Part shown: positions 18,081 to 26,771 of the stretch, in pieces
Position numbering within the stretch: position 1 is the stretch's first letter
How the letters are laid out: every line of letters begins with the position of its first letter
DNA from: JAGQRJ01 sp041402045
Lineage (GTDB): Bacteria > Planctomycetota > J058
Assembly (NCBI GenBank): GCA_041402045.1
Contig: JAWKSZ010000005.1
Span: forward strand, 62,001 to 126,000
Reading direction: 5' to 3'
Length of the DNA: 64,000 nucleotides
Translations under genes and position numbers: made by a program
The notes under the pieces: generated by a model
What the model saw: only the letters and a program-made list of their open reading frames with translations
Databases searched by the model: none
What the model was told of the DNA's origin: nothing

Positions 18081-18594
18081 AACGCTGGAGCAGCGCGAGG
18101 TAGTGGAAGAACGCGCTGGCGTCGAGGAACTGGAAGCCCGCCGCGCGCCCGAAGGACACCCGGGCCTCCGGCTCGAGCACGACCTTCTCGCCCTCGGCCA
18201 GCCGCCGCCCGCGCACGAAGGTCCCGTTGGTCGAGCCCAGGTCCTCGAGGGTCACGGCCTCGGGGGTGATCGTGAACCGCGCGTGGCGCTTGCTCACGCT
18301 GGGGTGGTCGACCAGGAGCTGCACGTCCGGCGCGCGCCCGACCTCGAGGATCCCCAGCGGCGCGCGCAGGGGGAACACGCAGGCCTCGCGCGAGGACACG
18401 GCCTGGCGCTTGACCTCCTTGGTCGCCATTTGCGCGGTGACCTCGGCGTCGTCCTCGCCCAGGCCGGCCACGGCGCCTTCCTCGAGCTCCACGAGCACCG
18501 CGGAGGGGTGGGCGGCCGTGAACGCCGCCTCCTCGCCGAGACCCTGGAGGTAGTCTCGGACCCGCTGCACCTGGGCTTCGCCGCCGCTCGTCAC
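18070..18594 (-). CDS. FHA-domain phosphopeptide-binding protein
   Basis: 174 residues, GTG start. Residues 1-65 are a helical N-terminal region without recognised family. The FHA domain spans about 72-155, with GRAPD (86-90), HPSVSKRHARF (97-107) and STNGTFVRG (121-129), the phosphothreonine-binding residues. No transmembrane segment. It probably reads out one of the Ser/Thr kinases in the region; overlap with the D-glutamate-cyclase-like gene suggests that the two products work together, which is inference. Confidence 0.9.
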   Translation of the reverse strand: MTSGGEAQVQRVRDYLQGLGEEAAFTAAHPSAVLVELEEGAVAGLGEDDAEVTAQMATKEVKRQAVSSREACVFPLRAPLGILEVGRAPDVQLLVDHPSVSKRHARFTITPEAVTLEDLGSTNGTFVRGRRLAEGEKVVLEPEARVSFGRAAGFQFLDASAFFHYLALLQRFGF

Positions 18595-18625
18595 CCCGGC
18601 AGTATACCGGTCGGCCTGCTCGCGC

Positions 18626-20665
18626 CTACCAGCGCAAGCTGCCCAAGAGGTCGGCGTGGTCGTCGGTCCAGAGGAACTCCCCGTCGGGGGCGGGGAGCGG
18701 CGTCCACCCCAGGGCGCGCAGCGCCTCGAGGCGCTCCGCCGAGCGGCTGAGGACCACGACCTCCGTCGGCTCGCGCACCGGCGAGAGCTGCACCTCGTCG
18801 CGCCGGCGGAGCCCCAAGAACTCCGGCGGGCGGGTGTCGGCGACCACCGGAGCCAGGTCGTAGTAGCGGTTGGAGACGTGGATCGCGAGCAGCCCGTCGT
18901 CGGTCAGGTGCTCGGCGTAGAGCGCGAAGGCCTCGCGGGTCACGAGGTGGGTGGGGATCGCGTCGCCGCAGAACGCGTCGATCACCAACAGGTCGTAGCG
19001 CCCGGCGTCCGCGTCCTGGCCCAGGGTCAGGCGCGCGTCGCCGTGCACGACCCGCACCGGGCCCGGGGCCTGGGCCAGGAAGTCGAACCAGCGCCGGGCG
19101 AGGACCTCGCAGTCGGGGTCGAGCTCGTAGTAGGTCAGGTCGCGCGCGGGCAGGCTGTAGGCGCAGAGCCCGCCGACCCCCAGCCCTACGATCCCGATCC
19201 GCGCCGCCTCGGGGGTGGTGCGGAACACGTCGCCGAAGGGGCCCTCGACGTTGTAGTAGCCGAGGGGCACCCGCGGCTGATCGAGGAGCTGCCGCCCGTG
19301 AACGGTCGAGCCGTGGTGCAGGGTGCGCACGTTCCCGACCACGCGGAAGTTCGCGGCGCTCACCCGATACACGCCGTAGACGTTGCGCAGGCGGGCGAGC
19401 ACCGGCGGCGCGCCGGCCTCGAGCACCAGGGCGTGGCCGAGCCCCACGCAGGCCCCCGCCCACAGCCCGAGGCCCACCGCGACCTCGAGGGTCCGCGCGC
19501 GGCCGAGGGCGCCCAGCGCGTGGCGCCAGCCCAGCCCCACGAGCAGCCCCAAGGTCACGAGCAGGATCAGGGGGTAGTCCCACATGCCGTCGAACAGGAG
19601 CGGCGCGGCGAAGGTCGCGAGCGCCCCGCCGACCCAGCCGCCGAGGGACACGATCAGCCAGTATTCCCCCAGCCGCGCGCTGGGCGGGCGCTGCGCGTGC
19701 AGCGCGCCGTGGAGCAGCAGGCACACCGCGCCGAGGGCCACCAGGTGCCCGAGGCTCGTCCACACGGTCAGCGCCTCGGAGCCCGCGAACGCCCACAGCC
19801 CGAGGGGGATCGCGACCGGGAGCAGGCGCAGCGCCCAGCCAGGGACCCAGGCCCGCCTCCCGAAGAGCAGGACGAAGGAGCCCAGGTAGATCACCAGCGG
19901 CACGACCCACACCAGGGGCACGTTGCCCAGGTCCTCGACCAGGCGCCCGGTGGCGCTCACGAGGAACGCCGCCGGGAGCAGGCTGAGCACGAACCACAGC
20001 GCGCGGCTGCGGAAGCGCACGGCGTAGGCCTCGGTCGCCGGCGCCCGCGGCGCGGGGATCAGCGGGCGGGCGAAGGCCGCGAGCGCCACCAGCACATAGA
20101 CCCCGTAGGCCGCGCTCCAGGCCCAGCGCTGGGCGCCGAGCCCGATCAGGCGCTCCCACACCAGCGGGTAGAGCAAGAGCCCCACCAGCGAGCCCAGGTT
20201 CGAGGCGGAGTAGAGCCGGTAGGGGTCCTCGCGCTGCGGGAGCCGCGAGCCGGCGAGCCAGGTCTGGGTGGCCACGCTCGTGGTCGAGAGCACGAAGAAC
20301 GGGAGCCCCACGTCGCGCAGGAGCGCCCACACGATCGCCGGGGTCGGGGCCTCGGGAGCGGGCTCCGCGGCGAGGTCGCCCAGCGGGGTCACCCGCAGCG
20401 CGACGACGGGCAGCACCAGCACGAGCAGGTGCCAGCGCCCGATCCGCGGCAGCGCCAGGCAGTAGAGGTAGCCCAGGAACAGCACGCCCTGGAAGAAGGT
20501 GAGGCAGGTGGCCCACACGTGGAACGCGCCCCCGCAGGAGGGGACGAGGAGCTTGGCCACCAGCGGCTCGACGGTGAACAGGAGCGCGGCCCCGAGGAGC
20601 GTCAGCAGCCAGAGCAGCGCGAACCGCGCGGGTCCGGCGTCGGGGGTCGAGGTGTCGGGCTCCAT
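18626..20665 (-). CDS. Membrane protein fused to a spermidine synthase-like domain
   Basis: 679 residues. The ATG directly abuts the fabG stop. The N-terminal 420 residues contain about ten to twelve hydrophobic helices. The C-terminal 240 residues are a spermidine synthase-type methyltransferase fold: IGIVGLGVGGLCAYS (SAM/dcSAM-binding loop), LTYYELDPDCEVLA and DLLVIDAFCGDAIPTHL. This is the fused MFS/spermidine synthase family, common in planctomycetes and of uncertain substrate. Aminopropyl transfer is not established, because several members have lost the polyamine-binding residues. Translation is likely coupled to fabG. Confidence 0.85.
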   Translation of the reverse strand: MEPDTSTPDAGPARFALLWLLTLLGAALLFTVEPLVAKLLVPSCGGAFHVWATCLTFFQGVLFLGYLYCLALPRIGRWHLLVLVLPVVALRVTPLGDLAAEPAPEAPTPAIVWALLRDVGLPFFVLSTTSVATQTWLAGSRLPQREDPYRLYSASNLGSLVGLLLYPLVWERLIGLGAQRWAWSAAYGVYVLVALAAFARPLIPAPRAPATEAYAVRFRSRALWFVLSLLPAAFLVSATGRLVEDLGNVPLVWVVPLVIYLGSFVLLFGRRAWVPGWALRLLPVAIPLGLWAFAGSEALTVWTSLGHLVALGAVCLLLHGALHAQRPPSARLGEYWLIVSLGGWVGGALATFAAPLLFDGMWDYPLILLVTLGLLVGLGWRHALGALGRARTLEVAVGLGLWAGACVGLGHALVLEAGAPPVLARLRNVYGVYRVSAANFRVVGNVRTLHHGSTVHGRQLLDQPRVPLGYYNVEGPFGDVFRTTPEAARIGIVGLGVGGLCAYSLPARDLTYYELDPDCEVLARRWFDFLAQAPGPVRVVHGDARLTLGQDADAGRYDLLVIDAFCGDAIPTHLVTREAFALYAEHLTDDGLLAIHVSNRYYDLAPVVADTRPPEFLGLRRRDEVQLSPVREPTEVVVLSRSAERLEALRALGWTPLPAPDGEFLWTDDHADLLGSLRW

Positions 20666-21382
20666 TTACATGTAGAGCCCGCCGTTGACGTTGATCACGG
20701 CGCCGGTCACGTAGCTCGCGTCCTCGGACGCCAGGAAGCGCACGACCTTGGCCACCTCCTCCGGCCCGCCGAAGCGGCGCAGGGGGATCGCCTTGGCCAG
20801 CTCCTTCTCGGGGAGCTCGGAGGTCATGTCCGTGGCAATGAAGCCCGGGCTCACGACGTTCGCCAGAATGTTCCAGCGCCCGTACTCCTTGGCAATGCTC
20901 TTGGTCGCGGCCACGAGCCCGGCCTTGCTGGCGGCGTAGTTGCTCTGGCCCTTGTTGCCGCCCTGCCCCGAGACCGAGGCCAGGGTCACGATCCGCCCGC
21001 GCTTGGCGCGGCTCATGGCCTTGAGCACGGGCTGGGTGACGTTGTAGAAGGCGCCGAGGTTGGTCTGGATCACCGCGAACCAGTCCTCGGGGGGCATGGT
21101 CAGGAACAGCCCGTCGCGGGTGATCCCGGCGTTGTTGACCAGGACCTCGGGGGGCGTCTCGGTCAGGTCGCCCAGGGCCTCGTTCACCGCGGCGGTGTCG
21201 CCCACGTCGAACTTGAGCAGCTTGCAGGTCGCGCCGAGCGCGGCGATCTCCTGGGCCAGGGACTCGGCCTCGGCGTCGCTGCTGCGGTAGTTGGCCCACA
21301 CCTCGTAGCCCGCGCGCGCCAGCTCGAGCGCGCACGCTCGGCCGATCCCACGGCTGGCTCCGGTCACGATCGCGATTCCCAC
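20666..21382 (-). CDS. fabG: 3-oxoacyl-[acyl-carrier-protein] reductase
   Basis: 238 residues from a GTG at 21382, preceded by AGGAGG. SDR family: TGASRGIG 7-14, NNAG 83-86 and the catalytic triad Ser136, Tyr149, Lys153 (YAASK). The C-terminal IPLRRFGGPEEVA and VTGAVINVNGG are typical of FabG, which reduces beta-ketoacyl-ACP with NADPH in fatty acid elongation. No acpP, fabD or fabF is adjacent, so it may be a paralogue with another ketoacyl substrate. A longer open frame extends to 21478, but the RBS and the family start favour 21382. Confidence 0.9.
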   Translation of the reverse strand: MGIAIVTGASRGIGRACALELARAGYEVWANYRSSDAEAESLAQEIAALGATCKLLKFDVGDTAAVNEALGDLTETPPEVLVNNAGITRDGLFLTMPPEDWFAVIQTNLGAFYNVTQPVLKAMSRAKRGRIVTLASVSGQGGNKGQSNYAASKAGLVAATKSIAKEYGRWNILANVVSPGFIATDMTSELPEKELAKAIPLRRFGGPEEVAKVVRFLASEDASYVTGAVINVNGGLYM

Positions 21383-21476
21383 GGGGGCCTCCTCGAGAGG
21401 CGGCAGTGTAGCCCACCGCGGGGGATCCGAGCGGGTGGGGGCGAGCCGGCGCGCGCCCCCGGGCTCGGGGAGTAGC

Positions 21477-22421
21477 ATGGCCGGCGTGAGACGGCGGCGG
21501 TGGATCGGTGTGGCGGCGCTCGTGATCGGGTGCGGGGGGGACCCCGCGCCCGTGCCCGCGCCCCGTCCCGAGCCCGAGGCTCAGGAGGTCACGCAGGAGC
21601 TGCCCTCGCCGCAGGTCGCCGAGCTCCTGCCCACGGACCCCGAGCGGGTGAGCTGGTTCGTCGCCCGGCGCCCGGGGGACGCCCCGCGGCGGATCGCCCT
21701 GTTCACGACCTTCGACGATCAACTCCACCTGCCGGTGCTCGGGAGCCTGGGCTGGTCCCACGGCGAGGCGGAGGTCCGCCTGCGCGCGGGGGCTCGCGCG
21801 ATCTGGTTCTGGCCCGCCGGGCTGGCGCAGACGGCGTATCGCGTGTGGACGCCCGACCGCACCTGGGACGAGGGCCGCGGCCGGCGCTACGGCCCCGAGC
21901 GGGTGGACGTGCCCTGCGGTCGCTTCGAGGCCGTGCGCACCGAGCGCCTGGGCGGCGCGCTCGAGGTCGTGCACTGGCTGGCCCCGGACCACGGGCTGGT
22001 GCGGCTGCGGGTGCAGCGCGCGGGGGAGGTCGTGCTCGAGCTCGAGCTCACGGACGAGGCCGAGGCCCGGCGCGCGCCGAGCGGGTCCCGCGCCACGCCC
22101 CGCGCGACCTGGGCCGCGATCGAGGGCGCGCTGCGGCACCTCGACGGGCGGGCCCTCGACGCCTGCGTGACCCCCGAGCTCATGCGCCGGCTCGACGGCC
22201 CCCGGGACGCGGTGCAGCCGCTCCTGGGCGAGTCGCTCGGGCACTCGCGGCTCGAGGCCTTGCTCGAGCTGGGCGCCGAGCCCGAGCCGGGGCAGCCGCC
22301 GGCGCCCGACGAGGACACGGCCCGGGTGCGCGCCAGCTCGCGGCAGGGCCCGGTGTGGCTCGTGTTCACCCGCGACGCCCGCGGCTGGCGCTGGAGCGAC
22401 TGGGAGGCCGCCGCGGAGTAG
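21477..22421 (+). CDS. Putative lipoprotein of unknown function
   Basis: 314 residues. MAGVRRRRWIGVAALVIGC is a lipoprotein signal peptide with the acylated Cys at 19, followed by a Pro-rich linker (DPAPVPAPRPEP). The body has a beta-rich part with WFWPAG and EVVHWLAPDHGLVRLRVQR, which resembles a DUF3108-like domain, then a helical part (about 205-260). No homologue is identified. It diverges from fabG with 94 bases between the starts. Probably attached to the outer or cytoplasmic membrane. Confidence 0.7.
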   Translation: MAGVRRRRWIGVAALVIGCGGDPAPVPAPRPEPEAQEVTQELPSPQVAELLPTDPERVSWFVARRPGDAPRRIALFTTFDDQLHLPVLGSLGWSHGEAEVRLRAGARAIWFWPAGLAQTAYRVWTPDRTWDEGRGRRYGPERVDVPCGRFEAVRTERLGGALEVVHWLAPDHGLVRLRVQRAGEVVLELELTDEAEARRAPSGSRATPRATWAAIEGALRHLDGRALDACVTPELMRRLDGPRDAVQPLLGESLGHSRLEALLELGAEPEPGQPPAPDEDTARVRASSRQGPVWLVFTRDARGWRWSDWEAAAE

Positions 22422-22509
22422 GCTCTGCCCGCAGTGCAAGGTTTGCGTCTCCTGGCCAGGGGCTCGAGGGGGGGCTACTGTGCGATGGGTTCGGGGAGGG
22501 AGGCTCGGC

Positions 22510-23478
22510 ATGCAACGCACGCGGCTCGCGTTGACGGGGATCCTGGTGCTCGCGGCGGGCGCCCCCGTCCTCGCGCACTACCCCATGCTCGAGGCCGAGG
22601 CGCCGATCGTGGAGCCGGGGGAGACGGTGACCGTCGAGTTCTCGGTGGGCCACCCCTACACCAACGATCGCTTCCCGGTGCGTCGCCCGGCGCGGGTGCG
22701 CGCCTTCAGCCCGAGCAGCGGGCGCCCGGCCTACCTCACCGCCGCGATCACGACCGCGGGCACCCCCGAGGTCCGCGCCTGGCGGGTGGACTACACGCCC
22801 GACGTGCCCGGCGACCACGTGCTGAGCTTCACCGGGCTGCCCTACTCGGAGCCGCCACGCCGCCAGATCGACGACTACGCCAAGCTCGTGCTCCACGCGC
22901 GCGGCGCGCAGATCGGCTGGAACCGTGTGGTCGGCGACCCCCTGGAGATCGTGCCCCTGACCCGGCCCTACGGGCTGCCGGTGGGCGCGACCTTCCGCGG
23001 CAAGGTCCTGCTCCACGACCAGCCCTTCGCCGACGGCGTGCTCGAGGCCGAGACCTACACCGACGTGACCCCCGACCCGCTGCCCGAGCTCATGGAGTAT
23101 CGCCGCGCCGAGCGCACCGACCCCAACGGCTGCTTCGCGGTGACCCTCGACCGCGCGGGGTGGTGGCTCCTGAGCGTGGCCACCGACGGCGGCCCGGGGG
23201 AGCAGGGGCTCTCCAACCGCCGCGTGCAGCGCGCCGTGTTCTGGCTGTGGGTCGGCCCCTACGACGCCTCCATGCGCCGCGCGCTGCCCCCGATCCCGGC
23301 GGAGCCTCGCGCGGTGGACCCCGAGCGCCAGGGCCTGGCCCTGCCGGCGCCGGGCCCCGACGCCGGGTGGCGCGCCTGGCTGGGGTGGGCCACGCTGCAC
23401 CTGGCCCTCGCGCTGGGGCTGGGGTGGGGGATCGCGCGGCTGCCGCGCGGGCGAGGGGAGGTCCCGTGGAACGCGTGA
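22510..23478 (+). CDS. Exported DUF4198-like protein with C-terminal membrane anchor
   Basis: 322 residues from the ATG at 22510, which puts a signal peptide MQRTRLALTGILVLAAG at the very N-terminus with cleavage before HYPML; the ATG at 22480 would bury it. The body AHYPMLEAEAPIVEPGETV and SVGHPYTNDRFP fits DUF4198, periplasmic proteins associated with nickel/cobalt uptake or metal-binding in other bacteria. A C-terminal helix ATLHLALALGLGWGIA with basic residues after it is a membrane anchor. It overlaps the next gene by 13 bases. Confidence 0.75.
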   Translation: MQRTRLALTGILVLAAGAPVLAHYPMLEAEAPIVEPGETVTVEFSVGHPYTNDRFPVRRPARVRAFSPSSGRPAYLTAAITTAGTPEVRAWRVDYTPDVPGDHVLSFTGLPYSEPPRRQIDDYAKLVLHARGAQIGWNRVVGDPLEIVPLTRPYGLPVGATFRGKVLLHDQPFADGVLEAETYTDVTPDPLPELMEYRRAERTDPNGCFAVTLDRAGWWLLSVATDGGPGEQGLSNRRVQRAVFWLWVGPYDASMRRALPPIPAEPRAVDPERQGLALPAPGPDAGWRAWLGWATLHLALALGLGWGIARLPRGRGEVPWNA

Positions 23479-24419
23479 TCGGCAAGATCAGTCGCCGCGA
23501 CCTGGCCGTGATCTTCGCCCGCGCCGCGGAGCTGACCGCGGAGCGCAAGCTCGAGGCCCGCGACCTGGGCAAGACCCTCATGAACGAGGTCATGGGCCAG
23601 GCCCAGCGCAAGCAGCCCGACGAGTCGGCCAGCGCCAGCGACCGGCTCTCGCCCCCCGGCGGCAACCTCGCCGACCTCAGCAAGTCGGTCGAGGACCTGA
23701 CCAAGACCCTCGAGCTGGACCCGACCCCCGAGCCGCCGCCCACCCCTCGCGGGCGCAACGGCGTCATGGGCCTCCAGACCCTGGAGGAGCTCTTCGTGCG
23801 CGAGGGCCAGGTGCGCTTCGACGGCTACATGGAGGACATCGAGCAGCAGCTCGTGCAGACCTTCGAGAACTTCAAGGCCGTGAGCTGGGAGTTCGGGATC
23901 TCGGCCGAGGACTTCGAGCGCGGCGACGTGCTGGGCCAGGGCACGGACCTGCTCGAGAGCCGCCGCGCCTCGCGCCTCGCGACCCAACACTCCTCCGGGC
24001 GCGTGGCCTCCCTGCCGCTCATGGAGGCCGCCCAGAAACAGCCCGTGGTGACCCAGCTCGACGCCGACACCCTGAGTGTGCTCTGCGCCTGCGGGGTCCA
24101 GCGCCAGCTCGAGCTGCCCAAGCTGCCCCGCCTCCGCGTGCGCTGCTCCACCTGCCGCCAGGTGCTCTACACCCCGGCGGGCAGCCTCGGCCAGCCCACC
24201 GCCTCGGTGGCCGCGCAGCTCCACTCCCCAGGCTGCGCCCCAGCCACCCTGCGGGTGATCTACGACCCGCACCAGCGCAGCTACCTCGCCCCCGAGACCC
24301 CCCAGATCGCCCCCGGCGACCGCCTGCGCCTCGAGGACGGCCGGGACCTCACGGTCCACCACGTCCGCGCCGAGCTCCAGGGCAACCGCACCCTGCAGCG
24401 CGTCCTCGTCGCCATGTAG
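23466..24419 (+). CDS. Zinc-ribbon protein of unknown function
   Basis: 317 residues, GTG start inside the end of the previous gene. Residues 1-100 are helical and charged with KISRRDLAVIFARAAELT. The middle (105-170) has a helix-rich segment LQTLEELFVREGQ. A CAC...CSTC cluster about residues 203-228 is a probable zinc ribbon. The C-terminus is beta-rich. No transmembrane segment, so cytoplasmic. No family recognised. The overlap with the DUF4198-like gene points to coexpression. Confidence 0.65.
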   Translation: MERVIGKISRRDLAVIFARAAELTAERKLEARDLGKTLMNEVMGQAQRKQPDESASASDRLSPPGGNLADLSKSVEDLTKTLELDPTPEPPPTPRGRNGVMGLQTLEELFVREGQVRFDGYMEDIEQQLVQTFENFKAVSWEFGISAEDFERGDVLGQGTDLLESRRASRLATQHSSGRVASLPLMEAAQKQPVVTQLDADTLSVLCACGVQRQLELPKLPRLRVRCSTCRQVLYTPAGSLGQPTASVAAQLHSPGCAPATLRVIYDPHQRSYLAPETPQIAPGDRLRLEDGRDLTVHHVRAELQGNRTLQRVLVAM

Positions 24420-24838
24420 GGGGGTGGGCCGGCAGCCCGAGCACCGACTCACGCCCGGGCTCCCGCACGCCCGCCCAGGCCCCTCCCGGCTCCACCGCGG
24501 GCCCGCCCACGCGCCGGGGCTCCAGCCCGCACCGACTCACGCCCGGTCTCCAGCACCCGGGCTCCGGCTCCGTCGCGGGCACGCCCGCCCAGCGCAGCTT
24601 GCTGCTCCCGGTCGGTGCGACCCTCCACCTCCACCCAGCGCGAGGGATCTCGCCACCCGGCGGGGCACCTGCGGAGTCTGCGCGGGTCACGCACGCAGGG
24701 TCCCGGCGAGACGGGACGAAGCCTGGGTTGAAAAGCAGACCCAGGGTGCGGCTGCCGCACAGGGGCCCTTAACCCCCTGCCCCGTGGCCCGGGGTGCGTT
24801 TCCCAAAGATTGGCCTGGGACTTGCCAGTTCCTGGGAC
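24420..24838. other. Intergenic region, 419 bp, with diverged direct repeats and hairpins
   Basis: No credible gene. ACCGACTCACGCCCGG occurs at about 24443 and again near 24531, so an ~88-base block is duplicated in diverged form. At about 24585-24640 lies the reverse complement of the short repeat at 35.48 kb (GGAGCAGCAAGCTGC block). Two hairpins, CCTGGGT/ACCCAGG and TGCGG/CCGCA, sit near 24724-24760, about 80 bases before the next gene. The promoter for that gene is presumably here but is not recognised. Confidence 0.5.
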
Positions 24839-26725
24839 ATGAAGCAGCTCGCCCCCGTAACCCTCCTCGCGTTCGCCCTCACCGTCGCCGGCTGCCGGGA
24901 GGGCGGCTCCAAGGCTCCGCCCACCCGCGGGAGCACCCTGGCCGCCGCCTCGGTGACCTCGGAGACCCGCGGCGCGGGGATCGCCCCGGCCGCGAGCCAA
25001 ACGACGGCGGCGCCGGCGAGCGCGACCCCGGCGGTGGCGGCGGCGCCCCTGCCCGACACCCAGAGCCCGGAGATCGAGGTCCTGGAGCCGGCGCGCGGGG
25101 TGGCCACCCCCAACGGGACCGTGCGCCTCGTGGCCCGGGTCCGCGACGCGAGCGGGATCGACACCGTGCTCCTGAACGGGACCCCGGTGCCGGTGCGCAA
25201 CGACCAGATCGAGGCCAACGTGCCCCTCGACGCGGGGCTGAACCTGCTGGAGGTCGTGGCGATCGACGGCGCCGGGAACCAGGAGCAGGCGGTGGTCCCC
25301 GTCCTCGGCGGCGACTTCCTCCCCGCCGACCAGCGCGTGCCCCAGGCGCTGGCGGTGCGGCTCAACAAGGACGTGTTCGCCGAGGTCTCCCGCGCGGTGT
25401 CGGAGAAGCTCGGCGGCCGCGACCTCGAGCGCGACCTCCTGCGCCGCAACCCGCTGTTCAAGGACTCGGAGGGCCTGACCAAGCTCGAGGTCAACGCCAC
25501 CGGCTTCGAGAACGGCCGCGCGAGCGTGTCCCTCACCCCGCAGAACGGCGGCCTCGCGGTCTCGGCCCGCGTGCCGAACATTCGCCTGCAGAGCAAGGTC
25601 AAGGGCAAGGCCGGGTTCATTCCCTTCGGGGCCACGGTCACGATCTCGGCCAGCCAGGTGCGCCTCAGCGCGCGCGCCGTGGCCTCCGTCGACCGCGCGG
25701 GCAAGGTCCAGACCTCGCTGCAGAACGTCGACGTGTCCTTCGAGGGCTTCGACTTCGACGTGAAGTGGGTGCCGTCCTTCCTCGAGCGCCTGGCCCGCAA
25801 CAAGGTGCGCAACACCCTGGAGCAGCGGCTCTCGGCCCAGCTCGGCGCCGAGCTGACCCCCAAGCTCCAGGAGGCGATCGCCGGCGCGATCAAGCCGATC
25901 CGGCGCTCGATCCTCGGGCACACGATCCGCTTCGACGTGCGCCCGGGTGAGCTCTCCTTCGACCCCCAGGGCCTGGGCATGACCCTCGACATGAACCTGG
26001 GCGTCGAGGTCCCCGCCGGGACCCGGATCCCCCAGAGCCCGGGCTCGCTCTACGTGCCCGTGACCCGCGCGCCCCAGGCCCAGACCGGCCCCAGCTTCGA
26101 GCTCTCGGCGCACACGAACCTGCTCAACCGGATCGCGCACACCGTCTGGCAAGGCGGGCTGGTGAACCTGGCCCTCGACGAGGCCGCCGTCGACGAGCTG
26201 AAGCTGCCCCCGGCGCTCAAGCTCGACGCGTTCATGCTCACCGTGATCTTCCCCGAGCTGACCGGCAAGCTCGGCGACACCACGACCCCGGTGCGGCTCG
26301 AGGTCGACCTCGGCCTGCCCCCGGTGTTCTCGACGACCGGTCGCCAGGGCCTGGAGCTCTCCGCCGGCGACGTGACCCTGAGCCTGATCCTGACCCCGCC
26401 GGGCGCCCCCGAGCAGCTCGTCGCCCGTCTGGGGATCCAGGTCGAGGCCACCCTCGAGGCCGAGATCCGCGAGCAGCGCTTCCGCGCCCAGGTGGTGGGC
26501 ATGCCCACCGCCAAGATCGACGCCTTCGAGCACCCGATCGTGCCCCTGAGCTCGATCGGCATGCAGAACCTGCTGGACGTGGTCCTGCCCGAGGTGCTCA
26601 AGCACCAGACGCGGCTCATGACCGGCTTCCCCCTGCCGACGGTGCCCCTCGTGACCCCCAAGCAGGTCGAGCTGAAGAACGACCCCCGGAGCCCGGGCTA
26701 CCTCGACCTCAGCGGGAACCTGTAG
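24839..26725 (+). CDS. Lipoprotein with Ig-like and possible TULIP lipid-binding domains
   Basis: 628 residues. Signal MKQLAPVTLLAFALTVAGC with a lipobox Cys at 19. After a low-complexity Ala/Thr linker, about 75-160 looks like an Ig-like domain (IEVLEPARG, ARVRDASGIDTVLLNG, AIDGAGNQ). The next part, with ARVPNIRLQSKVKGK, VDVSFEGFDFDVKW, a long amphipathic helix rich in Ala/Leu and repeated beta strands, resembles bacterial BPI/TULIP-fold proteins that carry lipids. The fold assignment is my inference from pattern only. Neighbours (DUF4198-like and phospholipase D-like exported proteins) fit an envelope lipid function. Confidence 0.6.
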   Translation: MKQLAPVTLLAFALTVAGCREGGSKAPPTRGSTLAAASVTSETRGAGIAPAASQTTAAPASATPAVAAAPLPDTQSPEIEVLEPARGVATPNGTVRLVARVRDASGIDTVLLNGTPVPVRNDQIEANVPLDAGLNLLEVVAIDGAGNQEQAVVPVLGGDFLPADQRVPQALAVRLNKDVFAEVSRAVSEKLGGRDLERDLLRRNPLFKDSEGLTKLEVNATGFENGRASVSLTPQNGGLAVSARVPNIRLQSKVKGKAGFIPFGATVTISASQVRLSARAVASVDRAGKVQTSLQNVDVSFEGFDFDVKWVPSFLERLARNKVRNTLEQRLSAQLGAELTPKLQEAIAGAIKPIRRSILGHTIRFDVRPGELSFDPQGLGMTLDMNLGVEVPAGTRIPQSPGSLYVPVTRAPQAQTGPSFELSAHTNLLNRIAHTVWQGGLVNLALDEAAVDELKLPPALKLDAFMLTVIFPELTGKLGDTTTPVRLEVDLGLPPVFSTTGRQGLELSAGDVTLSLILTPPGAPEQLVARLGIQVEATLEAEIREQRFRAQVVGMPTAKIDAFEHPIVPLSSIGMQNLLDVVLPEVLKHQTRLMTGFPLPTVPLVTPKQVELKNDPRSPGYLDLSGNL

Positions 26726-26771
26726 CCTGGCTCCGCGAGCGAGGCCCCCGTTGAACGTGTTATCACAGGGC

